A stretch of DNA of 64,000 bases, from contig JASANE010030076.1 in assembly GCA_030248225.1 (NCBI GenBank), forward strand, positions 1-64,000. Reading direction: 5' to 3'. A program made the position numbers and the translations under genes. Source of the stretch: Trileptium ribeirensis. Its lineage: Eukaryota; Nematoda; Enoplea; Enoplida; Thoracostomopsidae. Under the pieces are notes generated by a model. It ran no database searches, was not told where the DNA came from, and worked only from the letters and a program-made list of their open reading frames with translations. Below are positions 10,788 through 24,098 of this stretch, one piece after another. The stretch's first letter is position 1. Each line of letters starts with the position of its first letter.

Positions 10788-13700
10788 ACCATGTACGGTG
10801 TAACGTATAAAATTGCTTTTCCTTCAAGGCATCGCTTGGAACTGGCGCAACCAACTTGCTACTAGCTCAGCCCAATTGATATTTCCGGAGACGCAAGGAA
10901 GATGTTTAATTAGCAGTCGTTTCTACTGCATTCAGGCAGGCTAGTGTTGAACTGACTCAACTCAAACTTGAGTCTGATGCGGATTAAATGTTAATATCAG
11001 GTCCTGTGGAGTTTATAGACCTGAGAGATCCGCTAAATTGAAACACGTGACACGGTTATGTTACAACTATTCACATGTCCCATTATTCTGCAAGCAACTG
11101 GATACAAGAGACACAGGAAGGTAGTTCGGTGAATGATAATGGTTTGCTTTTTTAAATGCCATAACATCTACATAACACCATATATGAAAGACTGCTCGAA
11201 AATGTGCGAAAGTGGAAAATTGATTGCGTCCATCAGCTCATGTCGGAATGAAAGTATAAAGCATACATGCCGAAGCAGGAGTTCAGGGGCCACACCCTGT
11301 GTCCTCGGAACCACCTCCTCCCCCTGAGGCTCTTGTCTACTCCTCTGCGGTACCACCCTACCCTTTAAAGCTGAACAATCCCACCCGCCCCGCGAATCTA
11401 AGGCGTGCAGAGAATATTTTGCGAAAATGGGACAATATTGGCAAATATTTAGCAAACATTGGGTTAAATTGGGCAAAATTAAAGGTGCCACGGGAAGGAG
11501 CGATCGTCAACTGTTTGTCATCATTCATCATAAGACGACCTTTTCTTCATGAGCGCCTCAACCACACTAACCTCTCTCGCCATCGCCGGCTGCACCTGGG
11601 ACCTTGGAGCGTCAACAAGTATGGCCTAAAAGTATAGGTGAGTGGTTCTTTTAGGCATTTAACTATGGTATAATAATAAAAGGGTAAATGGTATCCAAGC
11701 GAGACTTTAACCTGCCGCATCACAACTGAAAAGAGGGATTTACATTGTTGCAACTGCGTAAATGTTGGCAAATGTTTATTGCAAAATTTCAGTTCTAAAT
11801 GCGCCACCTGAGGTGGTCTCACCATCTGAGGCTCTAATAAAGCCGCATTAATGTTCTGCATGACAGAACGCCTGTTTTTCGCAAATACAAGGTTTTGACG
11901 GCTTGTCACGCTCTTCTTGACTACTTTTCGTTTTTTTGAGAGCGAGGTTATGTTTTTTGTATTCTGACAAAGTGCCAGCTCGTTTACCCATTTTCCACTA
12001 GTGCGTACTGTATTAGTGGCACTGTATAGGTTATCCCGAAATTTTCAATGAAATGATGAAAACGTTTGTGGGTATGGAAATAATACCTGTATCGCCGACC
12101 GTGTAGCAACATATTGAAGACAGTGTGACTTGCAATATCGCGACATCATTTTTCTCAGTTATTAACTTTAATTTGTGTGACTTTTGTGTAACTTTAGCCA
12201 ATAACTTTAGTCAGCAGTTAAAATTCCAGTGTTGCAAAAATAAAAAATGAACCGAGCAGCGCATAGTTTCGCTGTGCTACTGACCACAAATACCAAAGGA
12301 TTTTTGCCGCTAAAAAGCTCTATTGCCCTTACGTATCTATTTCATCAGAGAAACATCAAAGTATCCAGCCTGCAGTCCACCAAATATAACAACAAACTGA
12401 GAACATCGTCATTATGATGCAGCATACCTTGTGTAGATATCCAACATAATGGTGCAATTAACCGCTTAAATAGACGCATTATCAGCGCGCGCATCGCAGC
12501 GCGATGCACTAACCCAGTTTGTCATGCAGCACGGGTTTTCGCGTGCGGTGTTGTTCGCCCGCTTTGTGAGCTTCCTTAAGGTACTAGTAGCTATCGCACG
12601 AGGCTCGTACCAAAACATTGCCAACCTCAGTTAGAAGGAGCAAAAGAGTTCGCAGCGACAAAAGATTCCTCAAGAATGTACGAAATATACATTATTTTAA
12701 ATACACATTTTACAAAGAATAACCAAAATTTATTACCAAAAATACACTTAAGATACTTCGTTTTAGTAACAACAACAAAAATGATGAAGGAATACTATTC
12801 AGCGGGAGAAGACAATAACATTGGCTGAAAGTTATGTTAAACTAAAATTAATACATCAAATACTAGAGTTAACCAAAAACCAATAGCGGTTTTTATTAGC
12901 TTATATAACGAATGAATTTCGAATTTGTAATAAAGATGTAGTATGGTACAAATGCTCTGGCGCAACCACGTTGTCACGGCGTGATTTACATATTGATCAT
13001 TAGCTAAATATGGTGTAGAGTTGCTTCGTCGTAGTTTGCTTGTTTCGATCCTTTTCAAATGTTTTGAACTTCGTATTTCTCGTAATTATCTGTATTGTTC
13101 TGAACATTGTTGTGAAATGTTTCTTAAACGCTACTGCCTCTGTGGTAATCAGTCAATGAATTTCGGTTTCTATATGCATTAAACACTGTGAAACTAGTAC
13201 TTATTGTATTCTTTGCGATTGTGGAATTTGCCGCAAATGAACAAGCTGATGCTTGCCAATGCGAACAGCCAAAGATGAATAACTCGAATATTTTTATTGA
13301 CTTGACGGACTTGTGTCACAGTATGTCCTGTGGTGCAATAGGTTATTTCTAACCTTTTAGTTGGAGCAAGCCCAACGACTTTAGGTTATTGAAACAGTAA
13401 TTTACCATAAAAAGCTTTATAGCTTTTTTGAAGGGTAGTAACTGAGAGTATGTCTCAGGATATAGTGTTTGTGTCAGTTCGTTATATTTTATTCTGCATT
13501 CAGTATTGCTTTCAGTGTTAATCAGTTAAAATTTAAGTTATCGTTATCGTACCGATTGTTAGTAAAGAAAGATATTTTGCCTTAAATTTGCCTTCGTATT
13601 ATCGACACAAGATACATTATAATCGTCAACTAGTTCAACCCAATCGCATTCAGTGATTATTCCAAATCCAATCATTATAATTTTTTTGACATGGTCGTTC

Positions 13701-14225
13701 GTCCGGTGATCCAGTGACATCAATTACGACTGCTTAGCTTATCAATATGAACAAATGTAAGCGCGTCAATAATTAATCATAGTCGTTGTATTATCAGGTA
13801 CGTCATCGTTATTTGTTAATTAAGAGTCGTTGGGTGAAAAACTAGAACAATCGCTAACGAATAATGACACTCTAACACTACATTCAATAAGAGCAATCAT
13901 CATCGTCTATACTGTAATAGCCATAAGTATACACATATAGTTCGTTTGCTATAAGTCTCAGAATGTGAGATGGTTAATAATCAGCTTACGTTTGTTCTAC
14001 GATATATCTCGAGAATTATGTCACACTAGATAAAGGCTATCCACACTTAATTATCTGACATGCAAAGTATTGGGAGTTTCTCTCTGATTGAGAGAAGTTC
14101 ACGTCATTCATTGCTAGGTATAGTTTCTCTGTATGAGAGAACTTAAAAATTAACAACGAAAAGACCTTGCATTTATAAAGAAGGTCAACAAATACTTGCA
14201 GCTATACTAGCAGATAACATAGAAA
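10788..14225. other. No gene recognised
   Basis: Mostly AT-rich sequence. A GC-richer patch at 11,270-11,620 has open frames on both strands that match nothing I know. A minus frame at 12,837-13,058 contains a serine/arginine patch (RRSNSTPYL) but lacks supported splice sites. Near 14,065-14,150 a short imperfect repeat (gtttctct..gagaga) occurs twice. It may be 5' sequence of the BEL/Pao element that follows, but no LTR pair was found. Confidence 0.4.
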
Positions 14226-15268
14226 ATGTCTGTACAACTCACTACTAAGCATAATCAACGCAAAGCTATTAGAGCCAATGTTACTCGCGAAACAAAAAAG
14301 TACTACAAATGGCTGTTAACAGTAGTGAAGATGTAGTAAATGTCCAAGTTTCGAGAACAAAGCTAAGGGACTATCGGTCCAGGTTGGACAATCTAAATGA
14401 AGAAATACTGTCTGCAATCCAGTCTATCGATGATGCAGACATATAAATTAAGTCAGCGCTTGAGATCGATGAAAATATTTTGGACACAGTTTCTAGGTTA
14501 ACTGCAAACCTTGAAAAGTTTACACCACCTATCCGCCAATCTGTCGAACAAACACATGATACATCAGGTAATTTATCATTCCACTCCACTCAAACGAAAT
14601 CAGTGAACCTTCCGAAACGCTACATTCCCAAATTCTACGGCAACCCGTTGAAATGGGACGAACTTTTGGATACATATTCATTCACTATTGATCAAAATGC
14701 AAATTTAACGGCAATTGACAAGCTCAAGTACCTAAAAAGCTATTTGATCGATAATGCCCTCCGAGTGGTCGAGGGATACCGCTTGACATCAGAAAATTAT
14801 ACTACCGTTGTCAAGCTGTTGAAAGAACGTTTCGGCAACAAACAAATAGCTATCTTCGCCCACTTTGAAGCTCTACTCGCACTACCAGTCGTTACTCACG
14901 AAACTAATAAGCTACAGGCCGCTTACGATGATTGCGAAAGCCACATACGAAGCTTAATCGCATTAGGGTTGCCAGAAGAAACCTTTGGACAAGTCTTCAC
15001 ACCAATTATCTTGTCGAAGCTACCGATGTTTGTCAAAATGGAATGGCATCGTAAGAATGGGGCAAGGCCATGGACGCTGACCGCATTGAGTACATTGTTA
15101 AGAGACGAAATCCGTGCACGTGATTGGAGTCAACGCAGCTTTGGTCAAAAGTCACTATCTCAGCGTCAACAATCAAATCGAGATAATCGTAATTGTTTTC
15201 AAGCTCAGCAATCGCAGAATAACTTCAAACGTGGCGTTACTTCACCTGGATCTGCATCTCTACTATGA
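14226..15268 (+). pseudogene. BEL/Pao gag remnant
   Basis: An ATG at 14,226 opens MSVQLTTKHNQRKAIRANVT. The frame shifts near 14,300, hits a TAA near 14,446, and reopens from 14,480 for 262 residues. This contains the Pao-type gag block (RYIPKFYGNPLKWDELL, then LKYLKSYLIDNALRVVEGY and LLKERFGNKQ). This region normally forms the capsid-like shell. The Gln/Asn-rich end runs into a stop at about 15,268, just before the zinc knuckles. Confidence 0.85.
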
Positions 15269-15295
15269 AATGATGCCAACACACCGAAAGATAGG

Positions 15296-17300
15296 ATGCC
15301 AACGTGCGCCTACTGCAATCAAAGCCATTACAGTGACCAATGCTCAAAATATCCAGATGTTGAGTCCCGTCGTAATCAAATCAAAGACAGATGTATTGAT
15401 TGTCTCAACAGTGGTCATATATTGAAGAACTGTAAAAGGATGGGAAATTGTTTTCAGTGCAAAAAACCGGGCCACCACAGGAGTCTTTGCATGAGTATAT
15501 TCGGCAACAAATCTGGAAAAGCAAAACTCTATGCCGAATTATCTGCACAAGTAGAGCCACCGTTGACGACACTGATTTCGCATGGTCAACAAGCGATTTT
15601 ACAAACAGCCTGGGCGACAATAACTAGTGCTGCCTCAGTGAGAGCAAGGTTACTATTCGACACTGGTTCTACACGATCGTTCATCACATCGAAAGCAGCA
15701 GATATCATGCCAAGTGGGTGGGCGATGAAAGAATATCGACTGCAGGATTCTCAGAGTCATCTAGAAAGATACAGGACTACAAAATTGTCCAATTTAATGT
15801 GCATCAAATTGACGAAAACGTCAAGCGACTGACCGCAAATGTGATCGACAATATCTCTTTGCCGATTTATAAAGCACCCTTGGATCCGTCCAAGTATCCA
15901 ATCGTACAACAGTTACTCCTTGCTGAGCCTTTATCAGATACCTCGTCGATGGTCAATGTTGATGTCTTAATAGGAGTGGACTATTATTATGATATAGTCG
16001 GAGTTGAACGGATACAATGCTCCGACGGATTAATTTTTTTGTCTTCAAAACTTGGATTAATCGCCACAGGTTGCATTACGGATGCTGTCTCACACGGTTA
16101 CGTGTCAGCTATGAATATTACTACACATGCTGAAACAAAGTTCGACCACGAAAAATTTTGGCGCCTCGAAAAAATAGGAGTCAAATCTCCAACAACAACA
16201 ACTGACGATGAAGAAGCCGTTCGTATGTTCAATGACTCAGTAAACATACGAAATCAGCGTTATTTTGTATCATGGCCGATGAAATCTACTGCATTCGAGC
16301 TATCAGATAACAAAATTTTATCGCTATATCGCCTTCTGTCACTTTTAAAGCGCATGGTTTCAGATTTGTCGTTATTTACAGCCTATAATAACATTTTTTG
16401 CGACCAACTTAAAACGGGGATAATAGAAATTGTCCCAAACGACAGCATCAAAACAGACAACAAAGTACATTACATCCCCCATCACTATGTTTTGACACCA
16501 AAGAAATCAACAACCAAGCTCAGAATTGTGTATGACGCTTCCTCGAGAGCGTCAAAGAACAGTTTCAGCCTGAATGACTGCATGTATCGAGACACAGTTA
16601 TTTTGGATGACCTTTGTGGCCTCATTATTCGCTTCCGAACACATAATATTGCCATAGTGAGCGACATCGAAAAAGCATTTTTGCAAGTAGGCCTTAATGA
16701 AGATTCGCGCGATTTGACAAGACTCTTTTGGATTCAAAATCCAAACAAGCCCGCTTCAGGGACCACCTTGATAACATATCGTTTTGCCAGAGTACCGTTT
16801 GGTGTGGTTGCCAGCCCATTTTTGTTGGGCGGAGTTATACAGCATTTGATTCGAAATTCGAACTCTGACGTGGCTACAAAATCACTGGAAATGTCTACGT
16901 CGAGAATGTTATAAGCGGTGTTAGCAACTCAGCTGAAGCGATCAACTTTTACGAAGAAGCGAAACAGTTATTTAGTTCAGCATCTATGAACATACGCGAG
17001 TGGTCTAGCAACTATCAGAGTTTTATGGCAAAGATACCTGAAGTGGATCGTGGAAATCGCCATGAAACAAAGGTACTTGGGTTGCGATGGAATCTAACTA
17101 ATGATACGCTTTCGTGTTCGCCGTTTATTGAAAACAGTAACAACATATGCACAAAACGTGCTATTTTAAGAGCATTAGCCTCAGTATTCGACCCATGCGG
17201 TTTTTTGCACCTGTGTGTGTTGTTGAAAAACAATTAATTCAGCGGCTTTGGAGTGAAAAATTTGGTTGGGATGCTAATCTGCCTTCTGAAAGTGGAGAAA
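15296..17300 (+). pseudogene. BEL/Pao zinc knuckles, protease and partial RT remnant
   Basis: 15,296-15,832 holds Cys-rich knuckles (CAYCNQSHYSDQC, then CFQCKKPGHHRSLC) and the protease motif LLFDTGSTRSF near 15,653-15,685. A frameshift moves the reading to 15,718-16,914. That part carries the Pao linker (VLIGVDYYYDIV) and RT blocks (LRIVYDASSRA; VSDIEKAFLQVGL with the first catalytic Asp; RVPFGVVASPFLL). Another shift near 16,890 leads to the active-site box, which reads YVEN where Pao elements have YVDN/YVDD, so the catalytic Asp is lost. RT remnants run to about 17,300 (LWSEKFGWDANLPSES). Confidence 0.85.
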
Positions 17301-17682
17301 TGGCATAAATGGACGAAAAGCCTACAAAATATTTCAATTTTAATTCCGTTTCGACCAATATATTACACCATGAACGAATTCGATTTTCAGTTCATTATTT
17401 ATCCGTTTAACGATTTCTACATTGAGCCCGTACTTTGCTGCTTTTTATTCCCATTTTTGCGTAAGTGAATTTGTCTTCCGCAGCCATGGTGCTCCTCATG
17501 TACTTGGTGCTGATTCGAATTCTGTTGCACTTCCTTGTGTTGGATTTCTTCCATACTGGTACCATCGTCGTCCTCTCAACACCGGTTGTCTATATTCTTA
17601 TCGCGTCGTTAATGGATAAGAATGATTCGTACTCCGATATTATACTCGTACTCGATGAATCTCCCGAGTCCGGTCGACTCGA

Positions 17683-19060
17683 TTAACGCATTCGCTCCGG
17701 AGACTTCTCTTCTAGACGCTCAGACGGTTCTGAGTATTTACGGCTACCTTCTAAAAGACTTCCCGCCGTGAAGATCTTGATCGGCCTTGTTTCGCTCCGC
17801 TTGGTTCTTTCGGAGATTTTCATCTTCTTTTTATGCCATTTTCTTCCTTTGGTCTTGGTTATCGTTCCTTCTTTTGTTCTTGTTCTTTCATCTTTTCTTG
17901 TATTCGTTGAGCACTCTTCTCTTGTATTCGCTGAGCATCCTCGTACAATCCCGATGTTGCTTTTCTGGCTTCTTGTTCTTTCTTCTTTTGTAGCCATTTT
18001 CCTAATGGTTCGTCGTCTTCCTCCTCATCGTAATCGAGCTCTTTTTCTGGAGGTTCGATTGCTACCGATCGTGTTGGGTCGACTTCCATTGATTCTTCAC
18101 TTGATATTGGTTTTGGTATTGTTTCGCTTTGTTTCACTGTACTTTCCCCAGGTTATACTTCCCGATGAGCTGCCCCGGCTGGCTGCCAAGTCCACAGAGT
18201 TGTACTGCTGGTTTGGCACTTTCTTTCGGTATCGTTTCTTGTTCCATTACGGCTTTCTGCATTTGTGCTTGCTGGTGAACTGCCCCGGCTGGCTAGCAAG
18301 CTCACCAGTTTGCACGTCCTGCATATCCACGCTTTTAGTAACTTTTGTCGTTGGATCATGTTGCTGTTGTTATTTTGGACTCTTCAGCGTTTCCCGGAAA
18401 TTGCCTACTTCTTTTGCTTCTGTTTGACGTTCTTCTTCCGTTTTCTGTGGTCGTTTTGCTTCTTGCACATACGTTTGTTGGTACGCTTTTATTCGTGATG
18501 CTATTTGTTCTTGGTTTTTCTCCGTTCCCGCTTCTCACCGTATCGCATCGATTTCTCTGTCGATTTTATTGGTTTCTGAGAATCCCTCGCCTTTTATTCC
18601 AATATCGCCAATATGTGCTGAAATAATCACTCGCTGCTTCATAAGTTGGTTCAGCTTTTCTGGATTCATTTCGGTCTACGGCATTTCGTTGGCGTATCTT
18701 GCGGAGATGTCGTCATCTTTTCTATAACTGACTTCTTCCTAGATGTGGCTGAACCGTTCTTGTTCTTCGGATACGTTTTCGTTTATTTTCCACAGCTTGA
18801 AGTTGTGTATATATATCGAACCTCTTCTGTTTGATCCGATCGCAATTCGTAGAAACTGCTGGATAATTGTCGTTGTTCGCTTAAATTCGGTTTTATCTTT
18901 TCATCGAATTATTTTTGGATCTTCATAAGTGCCGCGATTTTCTTTTGTTCTTTTTCCAGTGATTGCGGCCTTGCTTCGATTCGTGCTCTTGGTGCTCGAT
19001 GCCATGGATATTTCTTCACGATTTTCTCGATCACTCCCCAAGCTTCTTTGGTTTCCATTC
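17683..19060 (-). pseudogene. Charged low-complexity retroelement ORF fragments
   Basis: Minus-strand fragments are rich in Glu, Lys, Gln and Arg. One at 17,859-18,137 contains DEEEDDEPLGKWLQKKKEQE and the repeats AQRIQEK. The large element's tail has a comparable acidic box followed by PLSQLL, so this may be the equivalent C-terminal tail of a related gypsy family. Two GC-rich hairpin inserts carrying the ccccggctggct motif interrupt it near 18,172 and 18,280. No enzyme motif is seen. Confidence 0.35.
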
Positions 19061-19299
19061 TATTGATCGCCGTCTAGTTCGATGGACACGCCATTGCAAG
19101 TAGCACTGGAAGTAGTAACGTTACATCCTGGCAATGTTGTACCACTGTGTGATCGTCCATGTGCTTTCTTTCCATTGTCCTCCTTGACATCTGGATCGCG
19201 TCGCAGGGAATAACTTTTTACTGTCTTGTATCTTTTCGTAATATTCCATTGTGGCGTCTCTTCGTTTGAGGACGTAGTGTTCCACTATTTCTTGCGTCG

Positions 19300-19984
19300 T
19301 CATACTTCTTTTTGTTCGCCCAACAATCTTTGCAAATCGTCAATGTCAATTGTTGTCAGTGTTGCTATGTACGGTTGTTCCTTGCACGTTGCGTCCCATA
19401 TTGCTTTTCCGTATTCGATTTCGTCCCACAATATGATATTCCCGCTTTCCGGCTTTAGTTCTTTATATACCGCTTCCGGTATTCGTCCTTCAAATTGTGA
19501 AATATCGATAATTCTCAATTCACCATCGCTTGTTTGTGTTGCCACGTATCGGACGTTGAACTTGTGGTATCATTCCAGAATTTGCCATCGATCCAGGCTA
19601 AGCAATCAGGGTGAATACCATTTTCTTCGAGAATACCGCGATTCTATCTGGTGTGAACGCTGTGAGTTTGTACGTTGGAATGTTCGCCGCTACTGTTGTG
19701 ATCGATAGAATGTTTGTTCGTGCTAACTGGATGATTTCGACGAATTGTCTTGCACTTTCTTCGGTTTCGACTATTATTGCCACTTGTCCTATCCTTATAT
19801 CGAATCCGAGCACCGTTTGATAGTCGATCCACCGTTGCCACCATCGTGTAATGTGGAGTGATGTTCTTCTATGGTTGAGACCCGGCGTGTAACTCATTTG
19901 GCTCGATGTGACATTGAATGGGTATCGTCGTTGAACAACCACTCTTTTCGTATCGCTAATTGTGTGACCGTTCTTCTTAGTCAC
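19300..19984 (-). pseudogene. Unclassified third ORF of a gypsy remnant
   Basis: Two minus-strand pieces, 19,598-19,984 and 19,300-19,545, appear to be one former protein broken by a frameshift near 19,560-19,600. The first has VLGFDIRIGQVAIIVETEES and the second has ISQFEGRIPEAVYKELKPES. Composition is that of a normal globular protein, not low complexity. It lies 3' of the integrase in element sense, where accessory or env ORFs sit, but I see no signal peptide, transmembrane segment or recognised family. Confidence 0.4.
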
Positions 19985-19999
19985 CGATTGTTTTGATCG

Positions 20000-21000
20000 T
20001 CAATAGTTAAATCTCCGAGCGTCTTTCTTCTATCAGTTAAGTCGGACGTTAATATTGTCACCGATTTATTTCTTCTTTTAAATTCACTGATTGATTCCCT
20101 TCATTCTCCTCTTGCTCAATCAGGATTTCGGTCACTTTTATTCGACTGTTCTTTTCGTCGTTCTAGTTGGGTACCGATTGGTCGATTCCCCAATTCGTTT
20201 CGTATCGATTTGACTCGTGTCGTCTCGTTTGAATCGTCCCGGCATCCGCTTTCCTCGTCTCTACCACCGTAGTTAGTATTTCTGCTATCCGTATCCGGTA
20301 TATCGTAATTTGCTAAAATTAATAAAGTACAATATAGTTATTGCAATCCATTATTTCTTATGAGATCATGCAAATTTTAACTATAAAGATACGTATACAA
20401 TTGTTCTATCTGGTGTTTGCTCCAGACGTATGATCATGAGCTATTCCTTCTAAAATGTGTTCTTGAGTTGCATAAATTTTTATGCAGGGACATAAATACC
20501 AAAAAGCTTCTTGCGGATCATATTCTAAGCCTACGCATGCATGATGGAACCATAAGAAACATCTACCGCAGTGTACCCATTTGATAACTAGTCCTGTTTC
20601 GTTCTCTTTATGATCCTTTGCATTTTATATATATATATATGTGTACTGTAATAGTTTTCAGATGCTAATCGCTGGCGTGATTCTTTTTGGGCACGCCTTA
20701 ATTTGGCTTCATAACCTGCATAATCTTCTGGAGCACCGCCAAAATGCTTAAATAGTATGCAGGGGTTGTGCTACCGACTTTTACTAATAAAATGTTCGGA
20801 ATTTTAGCTTCGACGACCCTAAAATTCCATCGAATTCCGTGAGGTAAACGCCACTATAGGGCCCCATTGAGGATTTATTCGAGTTTTTCATTGGTCTAGG
20901 TCGTCGTTGTTAAATGTTCTTTTATTTACCCATCTATCGAAATATTGCTTATACTGTTTTTGCGCTAGGGATAATCTCTTTCGAACTAGATCTCATGCTG
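20000..21000. other. Unresolved stretch between gypsy remnants
   Basis: 20,130-20,260 repeats the cgtatcgatttgactcgtg-type wording found at 300-400. 20,626-20,641 is a (TA)n run. The rest is AT-rich without readable domains. It may contain a decayed LTR, but no partner copy was found. Confidence 0.3.
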
Positions 21001-21004
21001 TTGT

Positions 21005-21880
21005 TCACTTATCGATTAATTGGGGCGCGTATCCTTCGTCGGTAGTTGTCGTTAGATATCTATGGATTGGGTTTTCTTCCGGTAGATCAAGGTCTTGACC
21101 ATGTAATAGAAAGAATGGAGTTTGCCCGGTTGGTATATGGACTACTGTTCGGTATGCAAAGCAAAATGGTTCCAGGAATTCGAGCCATTTATCGGGGACT
21201 AACTCTGTTCTTCGTTTCAACATTGCTTTGAGTGTCTGGTTCTATCTTTCGACTAGTCGGTTCGCTTGGTGATGATATGGCGCTGAATACACTTTCTTTG
21301 TTCTAATCTTCGCAAATTCTTTCGTGAAGTTTTCGACAGTGAAGCAAAGCTCTTGATCGGTTAGTACTACTCGTGGTACTCCATGTCGACACACAATACT
21401 TTCGATGAAAAGTTTCGTGATCGTCTTAGCTGTGTGGTCTGGTACTGCAAACGCTTCGGCCATTTCGTGAAGTAATTCGCGAAGCAGATGATATACTTGT
21501 TGCCGGATTGGGTTGGTGGTAAGCGTCCAATGATGTCAATGCCTAGCATGTGGAATGGTGCTAGTGCTTTAATCGGCTGTAACGGGTTCCTTAGTTTCGG
21601 TCCTTGGCGAAATCGGGCACATGGTATACATTCTTCAATACATTGTCGAAAGCCACGGGTTGAAAGCCACCATGGCCAGAAAAACCTCATCGTATTTCGA
21701 TGTGATTTCGAATAGTGGTCGTCGAAAATCGGAAGGACCCACGACCTGGAATTCCCATGGTTCGGTTAGTTGCGCTCGATCCTTTCTTCGTAATCGATAT
21801 CGCCGAAGATGATGAATTTTTGTTAATGTGCCACGATCCATTTCTTTTCGAATTCGAGAGTTGTATCCAAAAATTCATTG
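21005..21880 (-). pseudogene. Ty3/gypsy integrase remnant
   Basis: Overlapping minus frames show, in order, the zinc-finger end (CIPCARFRQGPKL near 21,600), FHMLGIDIIGRLPPTQSGNKY (first catalytic Asp, near 21,530-21,560), and RVVLTDQELCF (second Asp, near 21,340-21,370). The catalytic Glu region is HHQANRLVER near 21,250, followed by the C-terminal part FLEPFCFAYRTVVHIPTG. In active integrases the residue after TDQ is Gly; here it is Glu. Frameshifts near 21,400 and 21,235 break the frame. Confidence 0.85.
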
Positions 21881-22624
21881 TGTTCGATGTAGTGTTTGAA
21901 CGAATGGATACTCATCCGGTGTCCATGGTGGTTCTAGTCGCAAGTACTGTAAGTACATCTCGGCCTCGGTTATTTCTGATTCTTCAGGTTCGTCGGGTTG
22001 CTTCTCTTCCTCCTATGCTATTCTTTCTTCTTGTCGTTCGATCTGTACCGTTCTTTGGTCATTTTCTACTAACGGTTCCACTCGTACTCTCTTTCTTGGT
22101 ATTTTCCGTCGTTGCGATAAAGGTTGCTCGGTTTGTTTGAAGAGTTCAAGTATACTGTCATCTTCTTCTTCCGAGGTTTCTTGTTCGATCTGTTGGTTGC
22201 CTTCTGCGCTTTCGTCACTAAGTGTTATTACGTTCCCGGTCGATGAGGTCTTTTCTTTTTGTTGTTCCTTGCCACTTGATTTCTTGGGTCCGTTCTTTGT
22301 TCGACCCTTCTTTTAACTTTGCGGATCTTTCTTTCCTTGTTTCTTCTGGTTCTACTTCTTCCGACCTCCACCGGTTACTAATTCTTTGCCTGTTCCCGTT
22401 TCATTTTGACTGTCGATATCGGACCAATGACTATCTTCTCCTTGCGTTTTGGTTGTACATATACGTCTGTTTCAAATATTAGAGATATATCGGACTCTTC
22501 TTTGTTCCACCGCAGCTATGGGATAGTTTTTGGTTCTTTGATTTTATTAACGTTGATCTTCCTTGAGTTCTTTTTTTTATTTCTTCCTACTGGCTTCTTC
22601 GGTGCCTATTTGAATCGCTTGTTG

Positions 22625-22963
22625 TTACTTTCCACCAGTTCTTTTAGTTACCACTGGTTTGTACTGGTTTTTTGCTTCTCCGCTATCTGATTCTATGTTA
22701 TTGGTTCCAAAGACTACTGGTGGTGTTGACATGCAATCCGCGTTTTGATGGTATCGTCCCAGCTTGTATACGATTGTGTATTCGTACTCGAGGATCTTGT
22801 TTGCCATTCGCACGGTCAGTTGTTCCAGTGGTCGCTTCTTATTGAGAATCTGGACCAACGGTACATGGTCTGTGGTGACTGTCGCATGATTTCCCTATAA
22901 GTACGGCCGGAAATATCTTGGTCTTCAGGGTGTCGAACGCTTATTGATCTCCTTGTCCATAGT
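22625..22963 (-). pseudogene. RNase H remnant of the gypsy element
   Basis: The end of a retroviral RNase H domain is readable: DHVPLVQILNKKRPLEQL, then EYEYTIVYKLGRYHQNADCMS. Just upstream an AxDTLKTKI block, typical of the RT-RNase H junction, appears next to it, so most of RNase H is deleted. The remnant ends at 22,963, where the LTR of the large element begins. Confidence 0.75.
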
Positions 22964-24098
22964 TGGTACAAACTGAAGGAACATTCTGTTGAATTTTCGT
23001 GGTACATTATAAAACAGGGAAGTAAGCTATATGGCAGCGGGAGGACTGGTCAGATCGAGACCCGCCTGGCCTCGTCAGATGCCTAAATGGATACACTACC
23101 TAGAAACACGCATACTCTCACTCACTGATCCGATGGTAACCAGAAAACCCAGTTGTTGGTATGGTGGTCAGGCAATTTTGGGGCTTCAAAGGATGTTATA
23201 AAAGAAAGGTTTTGATACGGTGGGGCGGAAAAATAGACACAACGAGTCACGAGGATCAAACAGTACACATATATACGTAACTATATTTCCATAGAGGCCT
23301 ATATCAGGTCCACTCGGGACCCTGGTCCCCAGCCAAACCTAGCGTAAGTATTGGCTGTTAACTGAATATTTACCCGTTTGTCCCTAGAATATCTCAAGAA
23401 ATCCTCCAGCAATTTGTGATGTCTTGGGCTCGTTCGAGAGCCCTGAAAATTGTCTACCAAAAAGTACTCGGGGCACTTTCGGTAAATCTGAACCGTTGGA
23501 CGGTTACGGGCCGGTAAACAGGCCCGAGGTCCGTTATTTCCGAATAATCGGAAACTACCGTAACCCATTTGTTTCAGCTAACTTTTGCGACCATTAAGCT
23601 ATAGTTCGCTCGAACCAGGTAAAATCGATAGTCCTGATTTTGATTACTTCCCAATCCCTTAAATTGTCAAAGGCCTCCTATTCCCGGACGGTCGTAATTT
23701 TGAAATTTCGATGGGGAAAAGCCGGGCTAACGGTCGAGTTCCGTTCAGATCTCTATCCTAGTGCCATTTGAGGCCCTTTCCTACTTTTCCTTGTCTTTGA
23801 ACCTTCGCCCTAACCAACGTCAACGTTCCTGGCTAAACTCGTCCGACATTATCACAATACATAAAATAAGGCATACATGCAATGCATAGCAAAAAAAATA
23901 CGACAAGAAACATATAACAAGCAAGATAAATACAAAATACAATAGCAACAAGGCAATTATCAACGACCATGGCACCAGGCAACACATGAAAACTTGGTTC
24001 CCAGTAACGGTGTCTGGTTCGATTTAAGGCGCGTTTAGGCCATCTTGACGACGAAGTCATATAAAATGCACGTAACGGACCGGAACGGGCCTGTTACA
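22964..24098 (-). repeat. 3' LTR of the large element
   Basis: Matches 46,573-47,674 over its whole length. By eye I count about 7 substitutions in roughly 200 bases around 23,420-23,620, but nearer 10% in the stretch 22,990-23,280. On the plus strand it begins TGGTACAAAC and ends GCCTGTTACA. The purine-leaning ATAAGAGA immediately 5' of it (element sense) could be a weak polypurine tract. Confidence 0.85.

Larger units (their letters stand above)
14226..17340 (+). mobile_element. Truncated BEL/Pao LTR retrotransposon
   Basis: Gag, zinc knuckles, aspartic protease and the first two thirds of RT are readable in order on the plus strand, with several frameshifts. The RNase H and integrase are absent, and similarity stops near 17,340, next to the oppositely oriented gypsy remnant. 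The family call rests on the gag N-terminal region (PKFYGNPLKWDELLDTY), paired zinc knuckles and the characteristic Pao protease-RT linker. Confidence 0.85.
17683..22963 (-). mobile_element. Decayed Ty3/gypsy-type retrotransposon
   Basis: On the minus strand, from right to left, I read an RNase H remnant, an acidic linker, an integrase remnant, an unclassified third ORF and a charged low-complexity tail. The right edge at 22,963 is cut by the LTR of the large element, so RT and gag are missing. Many frameshifts are present. Whether the part left of 20.3 kb belongs to the same element is uncertain. Confidence 0.6.

Noticed and set aside
12837..13058. Minus-strand ORF with RRSNSTPYL as an exon
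   Set aside because: The serine/arginine patch is suggestive, but flanking splice sites and downstream frame are weak, and no family is recognised.
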